A DNA stretch of 64,000 nucleotides from Monilinia fructicola (GCA_008692225.1 VICG01000007.1:1275501-1339500), one strand, 5' to 3'; numbered from the stretch's first letter, positions 50,159-61,890 are shown. The notes: a model not told the origin generated them from the letters alone. Numbers and translations: made by a program.

Positions 50159-51129
50159 GTCAGAGAGGGCCAGTAGAATTGCAAGGCTAGTACTGGCGGG
50201 GTTGGAGACGGCATAGGGAGTCTCGGGCTTGCATACAGGGTGTGGATTTGTCGACCTGCTTTTGAAGTATAGGATGGTGGATCATAGCATGGCGGTTTGT
50301 TGTTGTTATAAGCTTATGTAACGGCTGTATCTTTTCTCTCATTTGCATGGTTGCATCGGCACTTTGGTGTAGGCAATAATTACGATACTTCATCCTCCTT
50401 CAAAAGCGCTGTATTATTGCTTCACATGAGTCTTTATCGCACGAGATTGAATCGCTGGGGCTCAACAACCTTGTATATGCGACAAGAGTGGAATTAATAG
50501 CGGAGTGACTTATGAGAGACACATATCTGGATCTACACCTTTGAAATCTATTCGACCAATACAGCGTCACTGTATATAAGTTGTTTCGGTGCTGGTTGGG
50601 CTGGTAGATGCAGTGTGACACGGAATCAATACTTCATTCACATGAATAGCTCAGCTTTTTTAAGCAGGCACTTAAGCTTATGAACCGCAGCTCCTCTCCC
50701 TTTCCTCTTCATCAACCATACTTGCAAGAAATCCCATCTAGCGCATGAATTGAGACGAAGTAAACAAATCAATTGCCAACTTTGGCATTCTGTGTATATT
50801 ATCTGCGATACTATGAATATCTCCTCCACCAATTCCTCAAACCGTGTTACTTTTAGTACATACGACTCTAATATCCATCTAGAAGTTAGCCAAAAGTAGC
50901 TGAAACCATCTCGAGGAAGGTGAATGCAGGACCTAATCCAAAACATACCTTGAACAAGAAAGATATCCGTTCTGAGCGTTGACCTCTCGCTTCATAGCGT
51001 ATCAGGGAAAAATCATAGCCATGAGCTACTTTTTGTCAAGACTCAGGATGAGCCATATACTTCGCAGCTCTCGCATCTAAAGTTTGCTAAACCCTCAATG
51101 AGCACGCGGATCGGGTCTCTGACTTAGAA
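50159..51129. other. Intergenic spacer
   Basis: 3' region of the second surface paralogue. The 102-codon minus frame at 50638-50946 has no domain and no splice support. Nothing else is seen. Confidence 0.55.
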
Positions 51130-51621
51130 ATTTTCCCCTCAGAGTGTTGTTCTAATTACATGATAGATTTCCTTGGCTGGCAAGGCTCGGTCAGTCTAGG
51201 ATTGACATTTCCATCAATATACAAGCTGTATACAAGCATTTGTGCCCATTCAAAGGGCCGTTGCAATTGGAAGGTTTGGTTGATACAACAACCGTTCTTC
51301 CTCAACCCGATGCATCAGCTCAGACTCAGCCATATGGGTTGATCAGAAACTGGTGTCTCTCGAGAAGCAGATATATATTGTTCAGTATTCTCCGCATTGG
51401 ATGTTCGAAGTGTCCCGTCTCGCTTCCTCCTCAAGTCTATAGACGGAGTCTCTGATAGGAGTTTCCTGGAGATCTATTCTGAGATTGCGGGGCGAGAGCG
51501 TCTCTGGCAAGATTATGCAGATTTGCGTTTCTTTTCGTTTCGAGAGAACTTGCGTGTCAGGTGCAATTCCCCGGTTGGACCGGACTGTGGGATGGACGGA
51601 ACGTGGCGTGTTATATTTTAG
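51130..51621 (+). pseudogene. Broken F-box-like gene copy
   Basis: Homologous-looking pieces lie in different frames. MIDFLGWQGSVSLGLTFPSI with YKLYTSI (from 51160) matches the F-box helix pattern of the intact copies. KGPLQLEGLVDTTTVLPQPD continues one frame away from about 51255. EIAGRERLWQDYADLRFFSF lies in a further frame, ending in the stop at 51621. At least two frame changes would be needed, with no splice signals that explain them, and the expected N-terminus is interrupted by a stop. Sequence error cannot be excluded for one shift, but the sum points to a pseudogene. It is the third member of the local family. Confidence 0.55.
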
Positions 51622-52917
51622 CAAAAATTAGTCTACCCATCCCTTACCACATGGGAAATGAGATATAACAAGAAGAAGCTAGAGAGGTGATTTAGTGATC
51701 CATGGAGGGGGACTTCGGCTTTAGACAAATAAAGCTGAGATAGCTGTGGATGTATTTTCAGAATGGATAAAACGATTTGCATTTGAGAACAGGAAAAGTC
51801 AGGATATGACTGTTTGGTTGAGGGGTAGTGATGACGGATCTTAGGAAAGTAGATTGATGGTGACATATTTAGAAACCAGCGCGTCATATCATATTCGAGG
51901 ATGACCTTTCCTAAATAATCGTTCCAGTCATATATACCCCTGACGATAATCTCAAGCCATGATTAGATATTTCGTAACTATTCATTGATTCTCACAGATT
52001 TCTGTAATACTTTGAATCTCCAGTGCTGTGTGATGCTAATAAGCATCAAATATGGTGTGTGGTCTATTTTTTCACCTCGATCAAAATTTCGCATATGAAG
52101 TGAAAATTCGAGAGGAATTCACACGATGATGTTTGCATGTGATGTATTATGGCATATGCATTAGATCTGTACATTCCTGAAACTCTAGCTAGATCATGAC
52201 CATTGCCGAGACATTCTCTAATTTGATACGGCGATGAAGTCTGTCATTGAATGGAAATCATACGGTGCAAATCTTCTCGAATGAGGTTTCCTAGATATAC
52301 TACTTGACGTACATTAGATCCCAAAATTTGATCCAGACCTCAATGGTTTTATCCTTGCATTTCAAAATCCCAGTAATTATAAGCTTTATGGTCGTTGGCG
52401 TTAAAGATTAAATAACTTGATATTGCCGGACGGATATATTTTAGACCGGAAAAGTATCTACAGCCTACAACGTCTAAAAGTTAGACTAAGCAAGCCATGT
52501 TGGGTACATCATTAAGCAGTGTTTGATCGAAGTTGATAGAATCGTTGTCAGTCGTAGGATTATATCAGATACCAAGAATGAAAATGGCAGGATATTGGCT
52601 TTTAGTAAAATGCATTAAGGATGTTTAGCTTTGAATTCAAAAATATTTTTTGAGACCAAGCTAACGGCGACAACGGTTCAGGTCAAGTTACCTAGGTAGG
52701 TGTGTGTAATGGCTAAAAGAACTCTTGAAGCTAGGTAGTTCACCAGTTCGAGAAAAAGGAGATCTCGGGAAAGACTGGCATTACTCAAAATTTTACCCGA
52801 ACCTGCTCCACCCACCGAACGAACCAAAACAAAAATAAATTCATCTGAATACCAACACATGATAAACATCAAAATTTTCTGGCTTTAGAGAGGACAAAAA
52901 AATTGCAAAATGATAAT
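51622..52917. other. Intergenic region
   Basis: AT-leaning; no gene or element recognised. The end near 52.9 kb holds the T-rich 3' flank of the tRNA (minus strand). Confidence 0.55.
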
Positions 52918-53018
52918 GGGCGTTGCCCGGGATTGAACCGGGGACCTCTTACATGGAGAATCAATCTTGAAGACTGATAGATCCCTAAGCAAGAATTATA
53001 CCACTAAACCACAACACC
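52918..53018 (-). tRNA. tRNA-Pro (AGG anticodon) with 29-nt intron
   Basis: The acceptor stem GGTGTTG pairs with CAACGCC (one G-T pair), with discriminator C. The D arm contains TAGTGGTATAA. The anticodon stem CTTGC/GTAAG encloses loop TTAGGG..T, giving anticodon AGG. The T arm is CCCGG-TTCAATC-CCGGG. A 29-nt intron (52954-52982) sits at the canonical position between bases 37 and 38, leaving a 72-nt mature tRNA. A run of T follows on the minus strand as a Pol III terminator. The GTTCAATC box B and GTGGTTTAGTGG box A are intact. Confidence 0.95.
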
Positions 53019-54089
53019 TGATGATGGTTCTACACTCGGAAAATAACGATATATGACTTCCCAAGCACCGCTACTTTAACACGGATTTCGTTAACCCCTT
53101 TTCCAAAAAATGGGTATTAGATATGATAGATATCATCAAAATATCAATATTACAATGTTCATTTTTAATGTTTCTTTCCTAAATTCCATTTCACATAAAT
53201 ATCCAATTCCGAATTCAAAAATCTATAATTGTATTGATCGAACAACCAAGATCCGTTTACTCAAATTATATATATGGTAACTATATATTATGATTCCCTT
53301 TTCCTATGTTCATTCTTGTTCTATGTTTTGTATATCATTTTACAATTCAATTCAATTCAATTCATCGATTTATCCATCTTTTCTTTTTCTGACGCCTCAC
53401 TTCTTTGTCTGATCATGATCTGTCATTGTATATATACTCAGATCAAAATACCTCTAATAGCTCCAAATCTATCTTAACGTTTTCATCTTACTATATGATC
53501 GTTGATCAATAAAATAGCTGTAATATTCTATTTTCTTTATCATATTGAAAAACAGATGATGTGATTATGTAACTATACAATTGTATATACCTATTAGTTT
53601 GAAAAGCGTACAATAATCTGAGGCCACAAAATGTTGATACTATTTATTGAACTCGTTAATGCTCTACACAAACCTACATACACATGTTGGAGGATGGTTT
53701 CTCGCTGGCTCTAAAACATTATCCCTAGAGATCAACAATGGTGTGAGAAAATCCAAGGCACAATCTCTCCGTGGATCAATAGCAGACGATATGGGAATGA
53801 TATGTATAGTTACGGTACGTTCATATTTTGAATTCCAATCCAAGTTTTATGGTAGTTCTATAGAACTAATAAGCGTGGATTCATATAGCTATGGTGAAGT
53901 TGATATGTGCACACCCCAGGCTTTACTAGTATCACCGGAAGCTTTATCGTACTGCATAACCACCGATAAGGAAAGAGTTTATACTAACCTTACCTATGGA
54001 GAAGCATCCACTCACTACATGATCATCATCATCATCATCATCAGTATCATCACAATCACAATCACAATCGCAATCAACCAAGAACAATA
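53019..54089. other. Intergenic region upstream of ATG29
   Basis: Very AT-rich near 53.1-53.6 kb. The 147-codon frame at 53647-54090 is not accepted: it lacks a domain and its end is a microsatellite translation (Ile/Thr run) directly before the ATG29 start. An ATC-type microsatellite lies at 54019-54078 in the likely 5' UTR. Confidence 0.6.
54019..54078. repeat. ATC microsatellite in ATG29 5' region
   Basis: ATC repeats grade into ATCACA repeats and end about 12 bases before the ATG29 start codon. Confidence 0.85.
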
Positions 54090-55716
54090 ATGTCTCATCC
54101 AGAACCAGACCCAGATCCATCTTATACTGTATTTATAAGACTACCATTTCCACGTGGTGATTTCGTTGACCCTCCAGATGTATGAAGTATTCTCAAATAT
54201 TAGGAGAACTGTACTGACCTCTTCTCTGTAGGTGGAATGGGATGCAGCAAAGGACAAGGCTCTATGGAAGATACTTTCTAAAGCCTCCAAAAATAGTGAT
54301 ATCGATTGTGAGTTCCCGGAGCAGCAGTAATAATTCACATGCTAACAGATATAGGGACTGCATTGTAGGTCTCATATACACATATACACATACTTCTCTA
54401 ACTACATCGCAGAGCTACGAAATTCGAAGTCACCCTTGCATTCCTGCTTCAGCAAGCAGCATGGCTTTACGAACAACAACTCTCGCAAGTGCGCGCTCAA
54501 ATGAGAAAAGCTACGGTATCCAAAGGCTCTTTGGCTCCATCGCCAGTCCCAGGTAGTACATCGGAAACAGTAGTAGAAGGAATTAAGAGGATAGGATCTG
54601 GAAGTGGAGGTAAGTCCGCACATGCGACTATATGCTTCTACAATCGAGGGCTCAGAACCTGCAGGTCTACGCATTCAATCCTCTCTATCGAATAGAAAAG
54701 ATACCACCCCTAACAAGGAATGATGGGAGTTTACCAAATACACCGAGTCGTGCAATGGGTATGTCCCCTCGTTTTGGCAATGTAACCTTCTGACGTCAAG
54801 TAGCTCCGCCATTCTCTCGTACCTCATCTCGAGAAACAGCAATTCAATCCCGCACATTCGTACCAACCAGTCCCCGACCAAGTTATACCACCACAAACCG
54901 ACGATCTGTCTCTCCAAACCAACAATCACGCCCGGCTTCAATGGCAACCGACCATCCACCTCGAAATTCCCCGCAACAAGCACAACTTTCCTCTCCCGAC
55001 TACTCTTCTGATGACGAATCACTCGCATTTCAATCGAGAATCATCCGCCCACGCTTTCCCTCCAAGAAAACCGCTGAAGGTCCCTCATCGGATGATGATG
55101 AACCCGTCTTCCTCCCCACACCCCACGACCCATCAGCCACACTCCGTGGAGACCCCCGCAATAATCCCCGACGCATCCCCGTTCATCCCAGGAAATCAGT
55201 ACCGGTCGAATCACAAACCTCGGACTCCTCTACAAGTTCAACGGCCCAAATTATTGATAAAATACATAATGCTGTAAGCGCAGGAGGCAGACGACTACCA
55301 ACTGGCCCATTGAGTCCGCGCCGAACAATGGAATTACAGAGTGAGAGAAGTGATGGTGGTACACCAAGTATGGGTAGTAGTTATAGTGATCTGGATGGTT
55401 TGTCTTCCCCGTTCAACTTGAGTTACAAGCCATGATGTCTATCTCCCATTATTGTTTCTTATTTGTTTTCATTGTAGCTCTTATCAATACCCCATTTTCT
55501 TCTTAAAAGTCTAATATCATGTTCTTTTTCTCCCACTATTTGGAAGTAAAATCGGGTCTGAAAGAAAAAGAAACGAAAAGCTAATTCCCCAAACTAGTAG
55601 ATGCATCTGTAACACAAAGTGCACTGGAAGAGGCACTAGCGAGTAACATGCAGGCAGGTGGCATGGCTAGCCGAATGAGCACTATCAGTCAGGCTCTACG
55701 GAGCAGGTATCTATAA
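54090..55716 (+). CDS. ATG29: Autophagy protein Atg29, includes a 10-nt microexon
   Basis: Seven exons: 54090-54179, 54232-54307, 54355-54364, 54413-54609, 54696-54758, 54804-55397 and 55601-55716, giving 381 residues. Atg29 joins Atg17 and Atg31 in the scaffold that starts autophagosome formation at the pre-autophagosomal structure. The N-terminal Atg29 domain is clear: YTVFIRLPFPRGDFVDPP, VEWDAAKDKALWKILSKAS, then DIDWTALATKFEVTL and FLLQQAAWLYEQQLSQVRAQ. Residues WTAL cross a 10-nt microexon flanked by introns of 47 and 48 bp, both with CTAAC branch sites; without it the domain frame is lost. A disordered Ser/Pro/Arg-rich middle follows. The last exon restores a coding end, SDLDDASVTQSALEEALASN and STISQALRSRYL, through a 203-bp intron with a GTTTGT donor and CTAATT branch. 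Reading past that donor gives a stop at 55435 and loses this C-terminus; the spliced form is preferred, with alternative splicing possible. Confidence 0.92.
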
Positions 55717-56876
55717 TCTCAAATCTTATCACGGGACTTTGCAATATTCAAATAGTAGTACGGGAATTGGGCTGGATATGGTAAGAACCAAGGACTGGTT
55801 ACGGATATAAATAGGAATACTTAGTAATGTGATATGGACCATTTGGGAAGGGAAGGACATCGGTCAGTTGGATTAGGTCTACTATCCGTTTAATTTTATA
55901 GTTCTTCGTAGTCATACACTTCTTACCCCTCCAATTTTCTCATCTGGGTGAAGTTCTCTTTCTTCCCTATTTCATTATGCCTTATTATATATGTCTGATG
56001 CGTTATGATAAAAACGGTGGAAGGTGTCCGTTGCAATACCCCATGAGTATACCACGCGATGGCCATAAAGGTCAAATATAATATAGATTTAGATCCTGGA
56101 GACTGCCACTCGCAATTCAGATTCTGTCGACTCAAATAGAATGGTAGCATGGGTGTTCCCCTGGTGATCTATCATATCGTGGCATTCTACTAATTGACCA
56201 CTGCGCTTTGCTCTATAGCTGGGGCTATCTAGATACCTATCTTTTACTTCATGTCACGCTATGCTGGAAGGAAGACGGGGAGATAGGATCGATCCCCTAT
56301 TGAGATGCGGATACTCGCGAAAGAACATGATATGAGATGATTTCACGAAAGAGATCACGAGGAAAGAGTGCATGCAGTGGGGTTTTTATGTTTTGTGTTT
56401 TATTTTTGTTTGTTTGTGTTGTTGTTTTAATCGATAATTTTGATCGTGACATTGGCGACTCGCGCGCAGAGATTCCCGACGCAATCCGTGCTCATTTTGA
56501 GATATTTTCAAATCGCCGGATGAGGTGGAGAGATATAGCGAACGACGGTTCTTGTGAAGATGCGTGGCCCGCCCGCTTCTTATTCAGTGGTGTTTCTTCG
56601 ATAGTGCTGGCTGTGTTTCCGGTGGTTAGAGAACGTGGTACTTATGTCCGGATTGTACGAGTTGATGAGTGCTAGCGTAAGGGATGCTGACGTTCAATGA
56701 ACGGTTTGTTGACAACATCCGGATTTGAATTCGATATCGCTCTCCGTGCTCCTGAGTTGCCTCCTAAATACAGGTCGTTCCCTGAAATGCAAATACCAGA
56801 TCAGAAGGATCATCCAACTTCTTCCCGATGCCCAGTGTCGAGCATATATTTCCACAATTAGGAGTCCTTTCTGGGC
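55717..56876. other. Convergent intergenic spacer
   Basis: Lies between the 3' ends of ATG29 (+) and the zinc-finger gene (-). The 112-codon frame at 56337-56675 has a hydrophobic start but no domain and no splice context; it is not accepted. Confidence 0.55.
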
Positions 56877-57558
56877 TTACAGTATGACAAGGTCTTCGTG
56901 GATATTGGTGTACTGGTTTCCGGGCCATTTCAGGGATCCTGGTTCTAGAGAAGCCTTTTCTTCCTCGTTAGCGGGTTTGCCATGGCCAGAAGACCGCAAT
57001 CCTGGTTCAGCTCCCGACGTGGTGTATTTTATAGATTCACCTGCCCCCCATTCCGCATCCACCGAACCTTCATTTGTATCTTCCAATTGCGGCCTAGTGA
57101 TTAGCGGTCTTTTCTTATTCTTATGCGCCTGTAGCTGCACCTTTCGATGTAGGATACCCTCACTTCCCACATAAGTATGCAAGAACAAACATTCTCTCTC
57201 AAATTTCCAACAGCTGCCCTGGTGCCAGAAGAAACACGTAAAGCGTTTTCCCACTGTAGCAGCAGGATCTCCAGATGGTATGTGCGATTTGCCCGAGGGT
57301 GGAGCTGGGATGGGGTCGACGACTTCGCAGAGGGGACCCGGATTGGGCTTTCCGTCCCGGACGTTGGTATGGAGGGTGTATTCGCGATCTTCGTGGAGGT
57401 CACGACATAGCTCTTCAGGGTAGCGACACCGATCTCCTAAAGCCCAGAAACTAAGATGTGGTAAGTGGTAAGTTTAGGAAACCAATATAAGATACGCCTA
57501 AACGGGGTATGAAAGGGGAGGCTGCCGAGATTATGAATATGCAACCGATCTACTTACT
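56877..57558 (-). CDS. CCCH-type zinc-finger protein (5' end unresolved)
   Basis: The resolvable last exon is 57436-56877 on the minus strand. It reads DRCRYPEELCRDLHEDREYT, then NVRDGKPNPGPLCEV, a Pro/Ser linker, a CCCH finger (TCFFWHQGSCWKFERECLFL followed by HTYVG, in C-x7-C-x6-C-x3-H spacing) and a polar tail to the stop at 56877. CCCH fingers commonly bind RNA. An upstream exon ending at a GTAAGT donor (57558) reads ELKITKDRLKKSNNSPLDLK and STNTRERLRSKPLEIVVPKT, and looks coding, but its phase does not match the acceptor at 57437 by one base and no start ATG was found. Either a further intron is unrecognised or a 1-nt error is present. The frame opened by ATG at 57403 is a different frame and misses the finger, so it is rejected as the start. 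Function is not assigned beyond the finger. Confidence 0.55.
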
Positions 57559-58008
57559 AGCAGACTTCCGTTTTTGGAACTACGATTTCGAGCGGCTTGC
57601 TGCGGAGCCTCTCCCTGGTATTGGTGCTCTTCAGGTCAAGTGGACTATTGTTTGATTTCTTCAGACGATCTTTGGTGATTTTCAACTCCTGTATCGATTG
57701 TTATTTTTGTGTCATATCGGAGGATTCTGATGATTGAGGGATTTGAGGAAAATACGTTTATATTTAGAGTCATGAAGTCTGACAGAAGCCGAGAATGGCG
57801 ATGTTAGTACATGTAGCCGTTGAGCTCTATAATTTACTCTTCTCAAATTGGTCTTGTTGGCATGTATTAAGCCTTACACGAAGCACTAGCTTTCAACGAT
57901 TATCAAAACAAGATACTTCTTGATAGGTTGAGACTAGCCCAAGGTCAGATTCATTAGGAAATTGTAAATCACAAGTGGGTTCACACAGCTCTAGGCGGTC
58001 ATAATTTC
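57559..58008. other. Spacer, includes possible upstream exon of the zinc-finger gene
   Basis: Coding-like sequence continues to about 57690 on the minus strand (start unresolved). The rest to 58008 is AT-rich with no further feature and lies between two genes on the same strand. Confidence 0.45.
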
Positions 58009-59698
58009 CTATATGAAAGCACTAGCTTTTGTGCGTTTTCCCGAGACCTGGGATAGAAATGGGGTAGCAGGTAGCTCGTATAGTGTGAGAGCGGAAGACA
58101 GCCAAAGTAGATGATAACCAACCTTGTCATCAACCATTGTATCTGTTGAGCTCCGCCACCCGATGGCATCTCTAGCTTGTCCATTCTTTTGGCTTGAAAC
58201 TGTAGAGTCTGATTCGGTGCTCCCCCTGAAACTTTGGTGGTCTACATCAGCCAGGGCGGCAAATCTAGAACGGTCCAGTCTAGATGACGGCCCATTTTCC
58301 TCACTATCGTTCTCCCACTAAATGGTGTTAGCGTTAGTAGGTTATTATTTAGAAGAACTTTAGAGTATTTATAGATACTCTAGACACAAAAACAACAGCT
58401 TCTCAAACAGTATATCGAGTGATACTCACTTCTGCAGCACATGTTCTCTCATAGTCATTCATGGAAAAGCCACCAGATTTCTTCAGAATGGTTCTACTAT
58501 CGTCTGATTTCTTACTGGTGGCCTTGGCAATGGGCCATTTGTTCACATGAGCAATTGGTTCTTTCTTTGGGAATTTTGGCCTGATGGAAGCTGAAGAAAT
58601 GAGTTTGGAAGAAGCAACAGGTTTACTAGTGGAAGGAGTAGAATCAGGGCTGCGCTCCATCAGCCAACGCGGCTTAAACTCGGGATTAGAAGGCTGATAA
58701 TAGTCACTTCTTGCATTAGGGGCGCGTCCAAATGCTTTAGTGAACCGTCGGATACGGTATTCTTCTTCAGTGCGAGACAGTTCCATACTCCGCGGGCCAT
58801 TCGGTGACCACGATGAAAGTTTCCCAGTAGATACCAACGTCTCATTTTTTGTGGTTGGGCTTACTGAAATGCGGGCTTTGGGGGTAGTTGAACGTTCTGT
58901 AGATTCTTCATTCACCTTCGAGGGTAGGTCAAGCTTTGCGGGAGAGGCATCTGCTGGAGATGTGGTTGGATTCTCATTACCAATGGTATCTTTCGGCAAA
59001 GATTTTACAATTCCACCAGATCCCTCTGGCTCTTGTTCTTGATTAGTAGTGACTGGTTCATCGAGATTGGCTGGTACAATAGTCTCATTCTCAGTGCGGA
59101 TATTTTCGTTAATCAAGGACGCGGAAGCTTCAGATCCTCCTTCTTGGCTTGAAGAAACAAGGGATACCTCGGGCTGGGAATTCTGAAAACCAATATCTAC
59201 ATCCCCCACACCGTTCTCGTCCGTATTGTTTGTCGTAGTAACGTCGATCGGTTCGGTGGAAGCAACTGCTGCTTCCGCCTTCTCTTCAGCACATTCATCA
59301 AAATTTATGAGAGACTCCTCAACTTCATTCTGAGGATCGGGCCTTGATTCGTCCCTTGTCGTCGGGCTTGCATTAGAATCCCAGGGGGCAATTGTCAGGC
59401 CAAAAACGGTTGGCGGTGAAGCCTGCGGGCCATTGGTAAAGACGTATTTTCCCTTATGGATTGAAGCATCGTGCTTCACCCATTCCTCCTGCGTGAAATA
59501 GCCGGTGGCATAAAGTATAAGAGAATACTGTCATTGAGACGAAATCAGCACCGGAACGAAACTTGTACGTATTCTGCGCGCCAAACCCGAGCATACCCAC
59601 AACCCTGGATCAAGGCACAAAGGACAAACGACAAGACAAAAATGGCTTACCTTCTCGACCTTTTCGAGAGCCTTGGCTGTGAAGTTTGAAAGATCCAT
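58009..59698 (-). CDS. Disordered protein with conserved N-terminal module, unknown function
   Basis: Minus-strand exons 59698-59651, 59527-58430, 58317-58123 and 58047-58009, giving about 459 residues. The ATG at 59698 opens MDLSNFTAKALEKVEK; GTAAGC..GACAG splicing continues with YSLILYATGYFTQEEWVKHD and GKYVFTNGPQASPPTVFG. This compact N-terminal module (about residues 1-60) is the only ordered-looking part. The middle is acidic and Ser/Thr-rich. Around residues 260-300 comes a basic stretch (EEEYRIRRFTKAFGRAPNAR, SDYYQPSNPEFKPRWLMERS). The third intron (112 bp) has a GTGAGT donor and TTTAG acceptor and keeps WENDSEENGPSSRLDRSRFA in frame. The last 75-bp intron (GTTGGT..CCCAG) is a multiple of three and free of stops, so a 484-residue form with the intron retained would also be open. 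I do not recognise the family. Confidence 0.8.
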
Positions 59699-61890
59699 AT
59701 CGCTTGAGTATAATGTGTTGTACCGAATAAGAAATTTCCTGCACCTGACTAGATTATGAAAATGCCCTCGGAAATTGTCCAGCAACGAATATATACGCGG
59801 AAGTATGACAGAAGCACCTCTTGAGTCGAACGATGAAAACTCCCCAGAAAGCCCAAAAAGAACAACCAAAAAAAAAGAAGAAAAAAACCAGATCAACTCC
59901 CCATTGTGCATGTAGAGGAGTTTAAGTAATATTGCTTGCTTGCTCTAAAGCGATGCAAGCATGAACCCATGTCTATTGCCATTGATTGCATATTTAGTTC
60001 ACCCCGCCTCCTTCTCCGATTTTTTGATTCGTCTTCCTTGGAGTTTGTGATTGGTACTCTCCAGTGCTGTACTGCAACGTGCTTTCATGTGGGAGACAAA
60101 ACGGAAAAGCTGCTTGATTGAAAAATTTACTGGTGGATATGGAAGCGTCAACTATTGCAAGGACGTACAGTAAGGAGAGAAGCTTTGAAGGGCCACATGC
60201 TGCCCAGCCAGAGCGTACAGTAGGAACAACAACCAGTACTGTACCTGTACTGTACGATAAGAGTTACTTAGTAACTCGAGTAGTCAGTACAAGACCCAAT
60301 ATAATAAATAGATGTTGCAGAAATTCCTAGATTCCCAGATTCCTATTGGTATCATCCATTTTGAAGAGTGGAACCTTCAGCAAGAAGTAAGTACGGCGTA
60401 ATGCAACAACAGACCTAATTGGCCTTTTTCCCTATCATCTCATTAGCGTATTTGAGTATTGAGTAGTGCAGTTGAGTACAGAGAGGGAGTGTCGTCGAAT
60501 AGTTAGGATAGTCTACGGAGTACAGACTCCAAAGAAACATTACCAGTCATATCTGAAATATTCCTGACAGCACCAAAACCATCAACTAACTAACTATACA
60601 GCACCCCTCACCTCAACCCTCTCTCTTCCTTTTCCGTTCAGTACTCCCATGAAGACTGCTATCGATGATTACCGCTTCATCAGGCAGCATCCACATGTAT
60701 TCTTCTATCAATTATATATAGTACAGGAATATAATACAATTTACTGGAAACGTTGAATCTTTGTGGGTAAATATTCCGAAAATGAATGAACGATTAGAAC
60801 TAGTGCTACTAAGAACGAATAATTAATGGTTTGCTTAGTGATGTTGATAGTCAGTCAGATTAATGTTAATCGTAGCGAAGACTTTTATAGCTGTAATTAA
60901 TATATAACAGCACTTTTAGTCAGTCTACTACTGCCCAGGTGTACTCTATACATCCCGGCTATCTTGAGAGATCAAAACAGTTATTCGGTATTGATAAGTT
61001 ATAAGATTTCAAATAGAGATGTGTATTGTGAAGGCATTAGATATATATCCGTCGTGAGACTTGTCTTTAAGATCGCCTAGGTAGCAATTAGTGTATACAT
61101 ATGTCTGGATGTGTGTTCAAATTGATAGTATTCTATTATTACTAATGTGATATCTTCCCGGAAATGCATTCGACACTTCGTAATAGAACTAGGCATTTCT
61201 TTCCTTGGCCATTCAAAAGCGATATAGACGTACGAGATCAAGATCCATTGGGCACCAGACATCGAGAGTAGTGAGGCAACCGACAAGCGAGTCGAGGCGC
61301 AGCTTTTCGATTATACGGAGTAGGCACTTTGGTGTTATGGTCGCTCTTGAATACAGATAGGACCAATCCCTGTTCAAATTCTCGCAAATGGATCATAACA
61401 GGTATCTGGTACTGCGATAAGAGAATCTTATCATAGTGTATCTTACTAAATACACTACTGTAATTACACTAATTTGCATAGGTATGTGAATTAGGACCTT
61501 CTCCTGAAGTCTCTACTGTGTCGCTGAGATTTCTAGGCGTAGTGCTGAATGCCGGCGGGCTGTGTCAGAGATGGGGATAATGATGGTTCTATGGAACGCT
61601 CGTCTGCTAAGAGAGTTCTTAGACCTGTGCAATCTCTTAATCATTGCTCCAGCGCGAGCTAATAGATATATCTCATACATTCCAGGAAAGTTATTCGGAG
61701 GAACACTTGCGAACCGCACGCTTGAACTGCCAATTCCCTCCATCTGCGGTCCCTCTAGCCCCAACACACATGTGATTCCCACAAGAGCTCTACGGTGGCC
61801 AACTGCATCTATCGATATTCATTGGCCTCAAGGTTTCTTGGATGTCCTTGCCCTCTTACATAGTTCTAATTAACCTTACCAAATTAATCC
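59699..61890. other. Gene-poor region
   Basis: No gene is supported. GTACTGTAC motifs cluster near 60225-60290. Overlapping opposite-strand frames at 61513-61873 (89 and 103 codons) have no recognisable domain; one could be a relic belonging to the decayed ankyrin gene next door. Confidence 0.5.

Noticed and set aside
53647..54090. 147-codon plus frame just before ATG29
   Set aside because: Its C-terminus is a translated ATC/ACA microsatellite and it has no domain; the stretch is better explained as promoter and 5' UTR of ATG29.
56725..57174. 149-codon plus frame
   Set aside because: Antisense shadow of the CCCH zinc-finger exon.
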